From the NCBI RefSeq assembly GCF_003324485.1, contig NZ_QODK01000006.1, forward strand, positions 62,001 through 126,000: a stretch of 64,000 nt of DNA. Direction: 5' to 3'. The translations under genes and the position numbers were made by a program. Each line of letters begins with the position of its first letter. Positions within the stretch are counted from its first letter, which is position 1. Under the pieces are notes generated by a model that was not told the origin of the DNA, ran no database searches, and was given only the letters and a program-made list of their open reading frames with translations. The stretch comes from Cohaesibacter intestini (GTDB taxonomy: Bacteria; Pseudomonadota; Alphaproteobacteria; Rhizobiales; Cohaesibacteraceae). Positions 26,247 to 35,085 of the stretch are shown piece after piece.

Positions 26247-28019
26247 TTACATTTTCATCCGATATAGGGCGAAACTTTGCCACTTACCACCATTCAGTTT
26301 AAAACCCTTGACGTGATCGACGGCCTCGATCAGGTCGGCCCGGTTGCCGATGGCTTCAAGGAAGGCAGGTTCCCTGCTTTGTTCAATGATGGTCATCCGG
26401 CACCCTGCTTCAATCAGAAAGTCAGCGGCCTGTTTGGTTTGGCTGGGATCGATCAGTTGTGTATCCGTGCCCATCAAAAAGACCAGACTTGGCTCGCTGT
26501 AGCCAACGCTGGCCAACTCGATCGACTCGCAGGGTTTGTTGCGATTGACAGATGCTGCCATCTGATTTGATAGCCAGACATTGTTCAGGGCCGGGAAAAT
26601 GGTGCCATGGATCGAAAGATACAGGACCGGAGCCACGAGGGCTGCCAATAGGAAGGCTGCCATCACCCGTCCACGCACCAGAACCGAGAAGGACAACAGG
26701 CCGAGACCAACAGCAACAAGGCCCAGCCCCAGCGCTGCGGGGTTGATTACGCCTTCAATGATGAATAGGGCAATCGGGGCGCCGATGCCGAGAATGGCGG
26801 CAATCAGCGGCACGAACCCAGCGATAATTTTGGCCCAGAGCTTATTCCAGCTCGTTGCGCGATTTTCCAATGCCAAGGCCGTCAACAAAGCCAATGCCGG
26901 GAAAGTCGGCAGGACGTAGTGCGGCAGCTTGGTGGAGACCAGCTCGAAGATCACCCAGGTGGGCAAGATCCAAGACAGGGCGAAGCGCACCGCATGTTGT
27001 TTCTTTTGTTTCCAGACCCAGCCAAGGGACAAGAGCAGAAAAATGGAGACAGGCCAGAATGTCAGATTGGAAATTGCGAGATAGGTTCCCGGAGGCGCTC
27101 CGTGAGATTCCTTGCCTGTGGCAACCTTGGCCAACATATCCTTGCCGACCGAGTCAACATAGAAAGCCCAGTCCGTATGCAGGCCAATGGCAATGAACCA
27201 TGGCAGCGTGATCAACAACATCAACGGAATACCAAGCTTCCACCGTGTGCCCTTGAGCCATGCAAAAGAGCGTTCTTGTGCGGCGAGCAAAAGGACGGTC
27301 AGGCCCGAGACCATCAGGACAATCGGCCCCTTGATCAGAATGCCCATAGACAGAGCCACCCAGAGAATGGAGGCCTGATAGCGCTTCAATCCTGCTCGGT
27401 TTTCATAGAGCTCCCACAATAGCCATTGCACGGCAAGGATCGTGGCGAGCAACATGGCATCAGCCTTGGCCAATCGTGCCTCGACCCCCAGCAAGATCGC
27501 AGCCGACATGGCAATACCTGCCAGAAATCCGACACGGACAGAGGCCATACGCATGCCAATCAGGAAAGTGAAGCCGACAGAAAGCAACGCACCGGCCATG
27601 GAAGGCAGACGATAGGCCCAGATACCGGCATCTTCCCCCTGCCCTGAAATTTTGGCACCAGCAACCTGAAGCCAGTAGATCCCAACCGGTTTCTTGTAGC
27701 GGGTGCCATCCTGAAAGCGAATATCGACATAGTCGCCGCTTTCCATCATTTGCTTGGAGGCCTGCGCAAATCGGGCTTCGTCACGATCGACGGGAGGAAT
27801 GGTGTTGAAGCCGGGCATGAAACACACCAAGGCGAACAGCATCAGCGCCAGAAAGGCCTTGAGACGTGAGGAACAAAGGGCAGAGAGCCAGTTTTCCGTC
27901 GCATCACTCAGTGATGTGATCCAATCTGGTTCAGGTTGTGGCTGAGCCGGGCCCGACTGCCAGCGTGGCTGGTTGTCCGGTGAAGACGGATCGTTTGGAA
28001 ACAGGCCGGTGTCAGACAT
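26247..28019 (-). CDS. ArnT-like GT39 membrane glycosyltransferase
   Basis: The 590-residue GT-C enzyme has the signature acidic loop after the first helix (IPPVDRDEARFAQASKQMME), the GTRYKKPVGIYWLQ segment shared with ArnT, about twelve membrane helices and a C-terminal periplasmic domain. Such enzymes transfer a sugar from polyprenyl phosphate to lipid A, core oligosaccharide or protein in the periplasm. In Rhizobium the related RgtA-D add galacturonate made available by a GT2 enzyme, and the neighbouring GT2 fits that scheme. The donor sugar is not identifiable here. It is first in the operon; AAGAGG precedes the ATG. The N-terminal 40 residues are a Pro/Gln-rich cytoplasmic tail. Confidence 0.9.
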   Translation of the reverse strand: MSDTGLFPNDPSSPDNQPRWQSGPAQPQPEPDWITSLSDATENWLSALCSSRLKAFLALMLFALVCFMPGFNTIPPVDRDEARFAQASKQMMESGDYVDIRFQDGTRYKKPVGIYWLQVAGAKISGQGEDAGIWAYRLPSMAGALLSVGFTFLIGMRMASVRVGFLAGIAMSAAILLGVEARLAKADAMLLATILAVQWLLWELYENRAGLKRYQASILWVALSMGILIKGPIVLMVSGLTVLLLAAQERSFAWLKGTRWKLGIPLMLLITLPWFIAIGLHTDWAFYVDSVGKDMLAKVATGKESHGAPPGTYLAISNLTFWPVSIFLLLSLGWVWKQKKQHAVRFALSWILPTWVIFELVSTKLPHYVLPTFPALALLTALALENRATSWNKLWAKIIAGFVPLIAAILGIGAPIALFIIEGVINPAALGLGLVAVGLGLLSFSVLVRGRVMAAFLLAALVAPVLYLSIHGTIFPALNNVWLSNQMAASVNRNKPCESIELASVGYSEPSLVFLMGTDTQLIDPSQTKQAADFLIEAGCRMTIIEQSREPAFLEAIGNRADLIEAVDHVKGFKLNGGKWQSFALYRMKM

Positions 28020-28513
28020 GATAGCCTCTTTGTCTTGTCACTTCCGCTCGCGGCGAAAAAGGATCGAGAGATGGCTTGTCTTACCGGATTTGATACCCTT
28101 TGCACAGGGAAAGGAATGAATTCACTGTGTAAACTGAGGGTGTGCACGCGTTGGATAAATGGCAGTGCAGTAAAGCCTTACGTGTTGCTACCACTCCATC
28201 GGGTTGCGCAGCGGGACGCACTTGTCTTGAAGGTTTGCCGCCACATGATTGCACTACTTCATTTGTGACAGAAATCGTCATTGTCACAAATGAATTTCAA
28301 ACATGGTCGGTAGTGCAGCAAATATCCAGCTCTGATTCCATGCTTTTGAGTGATTCTGTCTATTATTTTCAAGTAACGGCCAGGGGAGTGAAAGTATTGC
28401 GATTGATCATCTTATATTTGCATGTTACAAATAACTTACGTAGGAAGAATCACCTATGTCGCCATTTTGCGTTGTTAGTTCGTATGCCAGTTTCTGGAAA
28501 GGGGGGCGAACTT
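28020..28513. promoter_or_regulatory. Control region ahead of the signalling cluster, with nested palindrome
   Basis: This 494-bp stretch between divergent genes contains a perfect 12-bp inverted repeat, ttcatttgtgac (28258-28269) and gtcacaaatgaa (28283-28294). An outer perfect 8-bp pair, tgcactac (28250-28257) and gtagtgca (28310-28317), encloses it. No T-tract follows, so a terminator is unlikely. An open frame runs through the region in phase with the kinase gene, but it lacks family similarity and is not taken as coding. Confidence 0.6.
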
Positions 28514-29722
28514 ATGCGTTATGAGAGTCAATTGTTGGACGCCGTTGAGAGCTGTCCAGTCCCAAATGATGATCTGGGCTGGCATGGACAATCTCTTGCG
28601 CAAAAAGAGCAGTTGAGTGTGCTCATTGTTGAAGATGATGATTTTGATTTTCACATCATCAAACGCTTCATGCTCGAAGCCAAAGGATACAGCGCCAAAA
28701 TTGACCGAGCGTCTTCTCTTGCCAAAGCCAAGCTTGCTGCCACTCACCGTCGCTATGATGTTGTTCTGATTGACTTCTGTTTGGGAGACGACACCGGCGT
28801 GCTTGCTATGAGCGCTTTTGGTGGCCGTCAGTCTGATTGCGTGATGATCCTGATTACAGGGATGTTGGCCCCGGATATTCAAAAGATCTCCCTCAAAGCC
28901 GGTGCTGTCAGCTGTATCGACAAAGAACAGCTCAATGCGAAAATGCTGGAAGCCACAATAACCACCGCTCTGCACAATCACAGACTGGAACAAGAGCTTC
29001 ATCGGGCCATTTTCGATCTTGAGGAAGCGACCCGAGCGAAGAATGCTTTCTATGCCAACATGAGCCACGATCTGAAGACGCCATTGAATGCAATCATGGG
29101 GTATGCAGAGATCATTTCAAGCAACTGCCTCAACTTGCCGGTTCCAGATCAGTATCGTGACTATGCCAACTTGATCCGGTCGGGCGGATTGCATTTGCTC
29201 GAAGTGATCAACAATCTTGTCTTAAGCGCGAGCGACAAGATCAACAGCGTTGGTGGGCCGTTTGAACAGGCCAACCTTAATCTGTTGGTAGACAAGGCGC
29301 TTGAGCTTGTGCTGATCTTGGCTCAGAACAAGTCCATCAACGTGGATCTTTCTCCATCAAATGAGGCCATTCCGGTCTATTGTCAGCCGTCCTTGATTAC
29401 GCAAGCCATTGTCAACATTCTGTCCAACGCGATAAAATACACGCCAGATGGCGGGCATATTGCGGTTCGCGTACATTCATGCGGCGAAACCCACTGTGTG
29501 TCGATCGAGGATTCCGGCATCGGCATGAGCCAAGACGACATCGAAATCGCAAAAGCCCCATTTGGGCGCTGCAAATTGCCACCGGAGCTGTCTCAGGAAG
29601 GCACCGGGCTGGGGCTGTCGATCGTGGACCGAATTGCCGTCAGTCATCAGGGAGGTGTTTTGATTGAAAGTCAGCCCGGAGTGGGAACAAAAGTGACGCT
29701 CAAATTGCCTGCCATTCAGTGA
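28514..29722 (+). CDS. receiver-histidine kinase hybrid (N-terminal REC, intact kinase)
   Basis: A 402-residue cytoplasmic protein with reversed hybrid architecture. A receiver domain (about 35-155: VLIVEDDDFDFH, acceptor Asp87 in LIDFCLGDD, Thr in ILITGM, Lys in SCIDKEQL) is followed by a linker helix. A dimerisation/phosphoacceptor domain comes next (His185 in YANMSHDLKTPLNAIMGYAE), then a complete ATPase domain (N box NILSNAIKYTPDGG, G1 EDSGIGMS, G2 GTGLGLSIVDRI). It should autophosphorylate and be controlled through its own receiver. No sensor or membrane segment is present. ATG 28514 follows a purine-rich GGGGGG eight bases upstream. It is first of three related genes. Confidence 0.9.
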   Translation: MRYESQLLDAVESCPVPNDDLGWHGQSLAQKEQLSVLIVEDDDFDFHIIKRFMLEAKGYSAKIDRASSLAKAKLAATHRRYDVVLIDFCLGDDTGVLAMSAFGGRQSDCVMILITGMLAPDIQKISLKAGAVSCIDKEQLNAKMLEATITTALHNHRLEQELHRAIFDLEEATRAKNAFYANMSHDLKTPLNAIMGYAEIISSNCLNLPVPDQYRDYANLIRSGGLHLLEVINNLVLSASDKINSVGGPFEQANLNLLVDKALELVLILAQNKSINVDLSPSNEAIPVYCQPSLITQAIVNILSNAIKYTPDGGHIAVRVHSCGETHCVSIEDSGIGMSQDDIEIAKAPFGRCKLPPELSQEGTGLGLSIVDRIAVSHQGGVLIESQPGVGTKVTLKLPAIQ

Positions 29723-29869
29723 AGCCAGCTGTGAGAAAATGCGCGAGCGTCTCACCCTCCTTGGGTATGCGACTTTCCTTGACCGACGCGCGGACTCTCG
29801 TGCTAGTCTTCAGCCTGTGGACCGGATCGCGACCGCGACCGATCAATCGATGGTTTTTTGGGTGCATAT

Positions 29870-30643
29870 GTGACAGATCTTACTCTTCTTTCTCGAGATG
29901 AATTGTTTGACTATATTCATGCATTGGAAAGGCAGCTTGATCAACATGCTCAAGCACAGGCCAACGACCATCTCCCACACTCTTCCAAGTCGTATCATGA
30001 AGTCAGTCGGCGTATAGCCCATGATGTCAAAGCACCTGTCAGGCAAATCGCTCAACTTAGCGAAATACTGGTTCAGAACACCCAGAGAGTGGTTGATGAG
30101 GAGACGCTAACCGTTGTCGATATGATCAAGAACCGGGCGGCAGAACTTGATATTCGACTGGATGAACTCCGCGCCTTCAGTTCCGCGCATTTTCTACCAC
30201 TAAACTGCGAGACTGTTTCCTTCGTCGAAATCGTAGAGTCATGCCGACTCAGCTTGGGGCTTGGTGATGATCGAGTCACTTTTGCAAGTGATGAAGAGAT
30301 TTTGGTTCAGGCCGACAGAATGCTACTGACCCTCCTTTTTAACAACCTGTTGATATTTCTGTTCAAATCTTATGATTTGTCGCCGTTGATCAAAATATCA
30401 TTGCATTCGGACGAGGTTTCACCCTTCGCGAGGACGCTCGACATTTCGGTCTCTGGTTATGTTTTTGAAACTACGGAAAAATCCGGACTGTTTGAGCCAT
30501 TCACAACCATCAGCACCAATGACATCGATATGAGTGCCGGGCTGAAATTGAGTATTTGTGCCCAGGTATGCAAGCGTCACGGTTGGACTTTGTCAGAAGA
30601 CTTTTCTGGCCGGGAAGGCTTCTCCATTAAATTGCATTTGTGA
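29870..30643 (+). CDS. histidine kinase-like protein with degenerate ATP-binding domain
   Basis: A soluble protein of about 257 residues. A short coiled N-terminus is followed by a phosphoacceptor helix with the His retained (RRIAHDVKAPVRQIAQLSEI, His51). The ATPase fold is recognisable (FNNLLIFLFK for the N box region), but the DxGxG motif is lost (DISVSGYVFETTEK) and the G2 loop reads AGLKLSICA in place of GLGLxI. Autophosphorylation by itself is doubtful. Its His could instead be a phosphotransfer site for the neighbouring kinase or receivers. The start is uncertain: GTG 29870 and TTG 29858 are the options and neither has a strong ribosome-binding site. Confidence 0.75.
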   Translation: MTDLTLLSRDELFDYIHALERQLDQHAQAQANDHLPHSSKSYHEVSRRIAHDVKAPVRQIAQLSEILVQNTQRVVDEETLTVVDMIKNRAAELDIRLDELRAFSSAHFLPLNCETVSFVEIVESCRLSLGLGDDRVTFASDEEILVQADRMLLTLLFNNLLIFLFKSYDLSPLIKISLHSDEVSPFARTLDISVSGYVFETTEKSGLFEPFTTISTNDIDMSAGLKLSICAQVCKRHGWTLSEDFSGREGFSIKLHL

Positions 30644-30695
30644 AATCCGCTTTGTCTATTACCTTTAAGAGAAGGCTGGAGCTTGGGGGAAGACT

Positions 30696-31871
30696 ATGGC
30701 TGGCAGTTTGATGGATGATATATCGGAAACTAGCCCTGTTTCTGATGGCGCTGACTATGGGGGTCATTCGGTTCAGATGTCGTGTCTGTTGATCGACGAT
30801 GATCCGATCGACATTCGCTATGTTAGCTGGCTATTGCAACAGGCAAACGGTTTCGACTTGAAGGTTCAAACGGCTTCGTCTCTCAGAGAGGCGCGCCGTC
30901 TTTGCACCCAGCAAGAGTTCGATCTTTATCTATTCGATTATTGGATGGGAGAAGATTCGTCTGTTTCCCTGCTGCAGGAACTCGCCTCCAGATCAGGCGC
31001 TCCGCATATGATGGTGGTCATGTCTTCGCTGGATGACGAAAGTTTTCAGCGTTTGAGCCTTGAATCCGGTGCCGACTTCTTCTTAGCCAAGCAGAATCTA
31101 TCCCATCTTACCCTTGAGAAACTGTTGCAACGGGTGTTTTACGCGGCATCAAAACGCCGCGCCAATACCCAGCACCATCTCGACGAAGACCAAAGGACCG
31201 ATGCCTGGATGCGGTCATTGCGGTCTCAGTTGGATAAGGTGCATGGCTATTCCGTGCTAGCCATGTCGTCTCTTCACAACCACACGAGGGAGGAGGCGAA
31301 AAGTCATCTGGCCGATGCGATCGCATGTCTGTCGGGCATTCGCAATGAAATGCCCTATATGAATGCGAGTCTGAGCAATGGCCACAAACGATCAGAAGTC
31401 GTCCTCTCGCCGTTCGACGTCAGTCAGTTGCTGTCAAGCACGGTCGAAGCCTGCAGTTTGGAGGCTGAGCAGTTCAGCAAACGGGTGAGTTTCTACGAAC
31501 AGGTTGAGGATTCCATCATCCTGTCTGATCCTATGCTGCTACAAGACCTGCTGACCATTACGCTTCGCGGGGCCATTCGTCATGGGGAAATGGCCAGCGA
31601 CATCGCAGTCAGTTACGAGCTGCAGCCAACAAATCTGGAGATTTTCATTTCCGAATTCGGCGCATCCGAAGATGCCGAAGTTGAGAATTATGATTATGAA
31701 GGCCGCGAGGTTATGCAACTCTCCAACTTGTTCGGCGAAGAGCGGACAGGCAGCTTTCTCGTGGCTGATCATATCCTCAAGCGTCTTCAAGGCAGCTGGG
31801 CAATGGGCCGTCGGGACAACAATACGGAAATCAAGCTCCGCATCCCTTTGAATATCGACGCTCTCAACTAA
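30696..31871 (+). CDS. response regulator fused to a pseudo-histidine-kinase domain
   Basis: A 391-residue protein. The receiver (about 27-150) looks functional: SCLLIDDDPID, acceptor Asp81 in LYLFDYWMGED, Ser in VVMSS and Lys132 in LAKQNLS. The C-terminal 220 residues align by pattern with the kinase region of the first gene in the cluster, but the phosphoacceptor position reads WMRSLRSQLDKVHGY with Arg where His is expected. The ATPase N box (TITLRGAIRHGE) and both G boxes are lost. It is therefore a receiver with a non-catalytic kinase-like output, perhaps a dimerisation partner. GGGGGAA precedes the ATG. No DNA-binding or enzymatic output domain is present. Confidence 0.8.
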   Translation: MAGSLMDDISETSPVSDGADYGGHSVQMSCLLIDDDPIDIRYVSWLLQQANGFDLKVQTASSLREARRLCTQQEFDLYLFDYWMGEDSSVSLLQELASRSGAPHMMVVMSSLDDESFQRLSLESGADFFLAKQNLSHLTLEKLLQRVFYAASKRRANTQHHLDEDQRTDAWMRSLRSQLDKVHGYSVLAMSSLHNHTREEAKSHLADAIACLSGIRNEMPYMNASLSNGHKRSEVVLSPFDVSQLLSSTVEACSLEAEQFSKRVSFYEQVEDSIILSDPMLLQDLLTITLRGAIRHGEMASDIAVSYELQPTNLEIFISEFGASEDAEVENYDYEGREVMQLSNLFGEERTGSFLVADHILKRLQGSWAMGRRDNNTEIKLRIPLNIDALN

Positions 31872-31959
31872 CCCGTCCTTATCCAATCACGACTTTGCTA
31901 TGACTTTCCAGAAAGCCTCAGTGTTGTTGAACTGTTGGTCGGGCATCGTGATTGGTGCT

Positions 31960-32898
31960 TCAAACAATCGGGTTTATTATCACATAGAGACTAAAACAAA
32001 TCAGACTGATAACGGTTGATACCGCCAAGCTGTTGCTCACAAATGCCATTTCCTCTTCTCTCGCCTTTTGCATAAACAGAGGAATGATGAAGGGTGGTGG
32101 TAATATCAGCAAAATAAAGAATGCGGCCTGAAAGCCAGCCCCCAAGCCGAGCCACCCGTCGATCACAATGTGATTGAGCAGCAAGGCCGCTGGCACGACA
32201 AGACCATACCGAAGGGTCACCAACCGAACCACATCTCCCAAACCTTCGCGTTGGACCTTGATACCATAGCCCACAACCAGCAAGATCAGCGGCACAACCA
32301 TGACAGTTAGCAGTTTGAGTGTTGCATAAAAGCTTGAAAAAACGGGTGCTGTTTTGACAATCTCAGCGAGTCCCAGCGCATTTAGCACAAGCCCGGCCGA
32401 CAATGCCAAGGTAACGGGAGATGCCGCAAACATTTTCAGGATCGTCGACGGGTTGGAGCGTCCATCTCGACGGACTATCAGCATTGGTGCAAAGACAAAC
32501 CAGATGAACAATTCATGCGGCAGATCGACAATAGCAATATAGCCAACCGCTTCCATGCCATAGGCACCACCAAATAAGCTTACACCCAACATGCCATATT
32601 CAAAGCCGGTGAACAAAAATGGAAACCAGGGATGGTGCGGCGCCAGCCATTTCCCAAAGAGAAGTCCCAACCCATAAAGCCCCAAGCAGATTAACGCCAC
32701 GAGCAACCAAAGTCCCAGATAGGCGATCTTCATCTCCATGTCGAGAAAGACCGTGAACAGAACGCTCGGCAAGATCAGACTGACGATCAGCTTCTTGATA
32801 CCCGCGATGACGTCGCTGCTGACCAACTGGGTCCAGCGCAGTAGCATACCCAAGACAATCAGAAACAAAATGGGAAGCAGGGAGTCAAAAATGGACAT
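31960..32898 (-). CDS. AEC-family transporter (auxin efflux carrier-like)
   Basis: The 312-residue protein has about ten membrane helices in two halves, beginning MSIFDSLLPILFLIVLGMLL, with the ISLICFSLYVIINPIV end helix usual for the family. Bacterial members (MdcF, MleP-like) export or exchange malonate, malate or other carboxylates; no substrate is indicated here. ATG 32898 with GAGG five bases upstream is taken, not an in-frame ATG 30 bases earlier. It converges on the signalling cluster and is probably unrelated to it. Confidence 0.88.
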   Translation of the reverse strand: MSIFDSLLPILFLIVLGMLLRWTQLVSSDVIAGIKKLIVSLILPSVLFTVFLDMEMKIAYLGLWLLVALICLGLYGLGLLFGKWLAPHHPWFPFLFTGFEYGMLGVSLFGGAYGMEAVGYIAIVDLPHELFIWFVFAPMLIVRRDGRSNPSTILKMFAASPVTLALSAGLVLNALGLAEIVKTAPVFSSFYATLKLLTVMVVPLILLVVGYGIKVQREGLGDVVRLVTLRYGLVVPAALLLNHIVIDGWLGLGAGFQAAFFILLILPPPFIIPLFMQKAREEEMAFVSNSLAVSTVISLICFSLYVIINPIV

Positions 32899-33046
32899 GA
32901 TCGCCTCACATGCGGGGTCAAGAGGCACTTATCGTTTCACGCGGTCAAACCATTGGCAAGATTGAAGGCGTGGCTTGGATTATTTGACGCAGAGGTTGGG
33001 TTTTGAGGAAAGCACCGGCAATGCACCGCTGAAACCTTGGAAAAGC

Positions 33047-33123
33047 TGGCGACCCCTGAAGGATTCGAACCCTCGACCTGCTGATTAGAAGTCAGCTGCT
33101 CTATCCAACTGAGCTAAGGGGCC
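33047..33123 (-). tRNA. tRNA-Arg (anticodon TCT)
   Basis: A complete 77-nt cloverleaf including an encoded CCA. The acceptor stem GGCCCCT pairs with AGGGGTC, the anticodon loop reads CTTCTAA, and the T loop is GGTTCGAATCC. It reads AGA codons. Confidence 0.97.
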
Positions 33124-33559
33124 AACACGTTGAAACAATGAGATATTCTTGCTTCGGCCGGCATGCGGCGAGATACGGAAAGGTCCGTCTCGCATCTCAC
33201 TTGAGATTACTGCAATTTGGAGGCCACTTTTAAGGGTCTCACTGGTGCTTTTCAATCAGTTTTTTGGAAATCTTGAGACCAGTTGTGAATGACGCGCCAT
33301 TGGCTGTGCCCGTTTGACCAGTATCAGGGCGACGCATGCGCCCGATAACTTGCCAAACAAGGATTTTGAAAACCCGTCTGACCCGGCCACAGGACGCAAT
33401 GGCGTCTTTTCACCGGTGTCGTCAGGTCTCGGCAATACCTGCTTGGGACAGAATAATGCAAGAGATTGCTAGAGCGCGGATCACGAGAGATTATCTCATC
33501 GGCTCAAAAACGGTTTTGGTTTTCTGTGATGCATGCTTCAGGCAAATGTGGTGTTGGAC
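33124..33559. other. Intergenic region, no gene seen
   Basis: The 436 bp between tRNA-Arg and the complex I accessory gene hold only small inverted repeats (atctca-ct-tgagat at 33194-33207; ggtctca / tgagacc at 33235-33280). The tRNA promoter should be near the left end. Open frames here lack ribosome-binding sites and family resemblance. Confidence 0.5.
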
Positions 33560-33871
33560 TCAATGCGTCCAATTGCCATCAATGCGGTTGATCGCAAAAT
33601 TGTCCGAATAGGCCTTGACGATCCGCTTGCGCTTTTTGGGCTCACTCACCTGATAGTCGATGCCATGACGCTTGGCATAAGCAATTGCATCTTCTTTGGT
33701 TTCAAAGGTCAAATCGAGTTGCTGGCGCGTATCTGTGGAACTTGTATAACCCATCAAGGGTTCAACATTCTTACCCTGAATGGGCTCGAACTTCAGGCAC
33801 CAATGCTTGGCCTTGGCCATGCCGGACTGCATTGCATTCCTTGCCGGTTGATAAATGCGCGCTTTTGCCAT
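33560..33871 (-). CDS. NADH dehydrogenase accessory subunit, ETC complex I subunit family (NDUFS4-like)
   Basis: The 103-residue protein matches the alphaproteobacterial homologue of mitochondrial NDUFS4 (18/21-kDa subunit): ARIYQPARNAMQSGMAKAKH, WCLKFEP, PLMGYTSSTDTRQQL, FETKEDAIAYAKRHGIDYQV and C-terminal YSDNFAINRIDGNWTH. It is a peripheral supernumerary subunit of the complex I matrix arm, aiding stability near the NADH module. ATG 33871 has GGGGAG eight bases upstream, so the longer in-frame opening is not used. It is unlinked to nuo genes, as is normal. Confidence 0.93.
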   Translation of the reverse strand: MAKARIYQPARNAMQSGMAKAKHWCLKFEPIQGKNVEPLMGYTSSTDTRQQLDLTFETKEDAIAYAKRHGIDYQVSEPKKRKRIVKAYSDNFAINRIDGNWTH

Positions 33872-33967
33872 CGATGTTCTCCCCTTTGGTGGTGCTAGTC
33901 CATGAGTCACCACGCCGGAGCAAGATACTGCCCGTGCCTACAGATTTCAATCATTTGCTGAAAGAAG

Positions 33968-34044
33968 TGGTCGGAGCGAGAGGATTCGAACCTCCGACCC
34001 CCTGATCCCAAATCAGGTGCGCTACCAGGCTGCGCTACGCTCCG
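33968..34044 (-). tRNA. tRNA-Pro (anticodon TGG)
   Basis: A complete 77-nt cloverleaf with encoded CCA. The acceptor stem is CGGAGCG, the D arm is AGCGCAGCCTGGTAGCGC, the anticodon loop is TTTGGGA in a CCTGA/TCAGG stem, and the T loop is GGTTCGAATCC. Confidence 0.97.
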
Positions 34045-34139
34045 ACATATTTTCGCAATGGTGCGTTATGCAGCCAACGAAGATGGCGATTGAATAGCAA
34101 CCGCATTCAAAAGGAGCAAGCGCAAAGTCACCCACCTCC

Positions 34140-34676
34140 TCATTTTGCCTTGGGGGGTGTGAACAATTGATGCAGGAGCCTGTCGCCGCGAGAAAGTGCC
34201 AGTCGGTCTGCAGTCCCGGCCTTCACTTCCAGAACATAGCGCACCGGGCCACCGGAGCTGATGATCGACTGGGACAAGGGCGTGGTGTTCTTGACGATAT
34301 GACGGATGGTGCCATCGGCACTGACAAACAGCATGTCGAGGGAAAGATAGGTGTTTTTCATCCACATATAGACCTGTTCGGTCTTTTCAAAGTCAAACAA
34401 CATGCCGTGGTCCGGCGCGATTTTGGTGCGATACATCAGACCCTTGGCGCGCGTGGCATCATCGTCGGCAATTTCTATTGAAAAATTGTGTCGCTTTTCA
34501 CCGGACTGAATGATGAGTTTAGCGTTCATTTTGTCAGCGCTCGCTGTCGGGTTGGCTTGAGCTTGGATGAAAGTACCCGGTCCAATGACGCAGAGTGTGA
34601 CAAACACCAGACTCACCGCCAGACAGCATTTTACCAAGGAAACCATAAACGCAAAAAATCTTGAGGCCATGAACAT
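34140..34676 (-). CDS. DUF192 family secreted protein
   Basis: The 178-residue protein has an N-terminal hydrophobic signal segment (FMVSLVKCCLAVSLVFVTLC, probable cleavage after IQAQA) and then a DUF192 domain: IEIADDDATRAKGLMYRTKI, MLFDFEKTEQVYMWMKNTYL, LDMLFVSADGTI and YVLEVKAGTADRLALSRGDR. The family is widespread and of unknown biochemical role, probably periplasmic here. Two near-adjacent ATGs (34676, 34670) could start it. It lies 95 bp beyond tRNA-Pro in the same direction. Confidence 0.88.
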   Translation of the reverse strand: MFMASRFFAFMVSLVKCCLAVSLVFVTLCVIGPGTFIQAQANPTASADKMNAKLIIQSGEKRHNFSIEIADDDATRAKGLMYRTKIAPDHGMLFDFEKTEQVYMWMKNTYLSLDMLFVSADGTIRHIVKNTTPLSQSIISSGGPVRYVLEVKAGTADRLALSRGDRLLHQLFTPPKAK

Positions 34677-35085
34677 GTCTCGACTGCAACTGAAAGAACA
34701 ACAAGGGAATATAAGAGACCCGCAACGCGCTCAGAACTCACCAAGGGCCGATGCACTCTGCCGCTTGCATGGATCATACAATAATTCCACGAGTGAGGTC
34801 GAGATGCTCAACCAATGTTGATTGTTCAACAAGCAAAGTTGGGGGTGGTAGTCGACACGAACAGGCGCTCTTTTGCACGAGTGCCCGAGCAGTACGCCCG
34901 AAACGGTTCCTGCTTTGGTTATCGGCTACCGCAGCAATGCTATCATTGCGAGAGGAATCTTTCAGCACACGCTCAAGGGTCAAATAGCCACAGAAATACA
35001 AAAGCCGATCACGCCTCAACTGCTGCATGAACACAAGGCTGAGAGGTGATTTTCGACGTGCATTGGCCGAGCAATGCCGCAAAAC
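34677..35085. other. Intergenic region, nothing recognised
   Basis: The 409 bp between DUF192 and the cold-shock gene show no convincing coding frame, hairpin or RNA gene on either strand. The DUF192 promoter should lie at the left end. Confidence 0.5.

Noticed and set aside
28142-28513. N-terminal extension of the first kinase gene
   Set aside because: The in-frame opening crosses the nested palindrome, has poor coding character and no receiver-like sequence. ATG 28514 has a clear purine-rich site.
33336-33611. A 91-codon rightward frame near tRNA-Arg
   Set aside because: No ribosome-binding site, atypical composition, and its end overlaps the NDUFS4-like gene.
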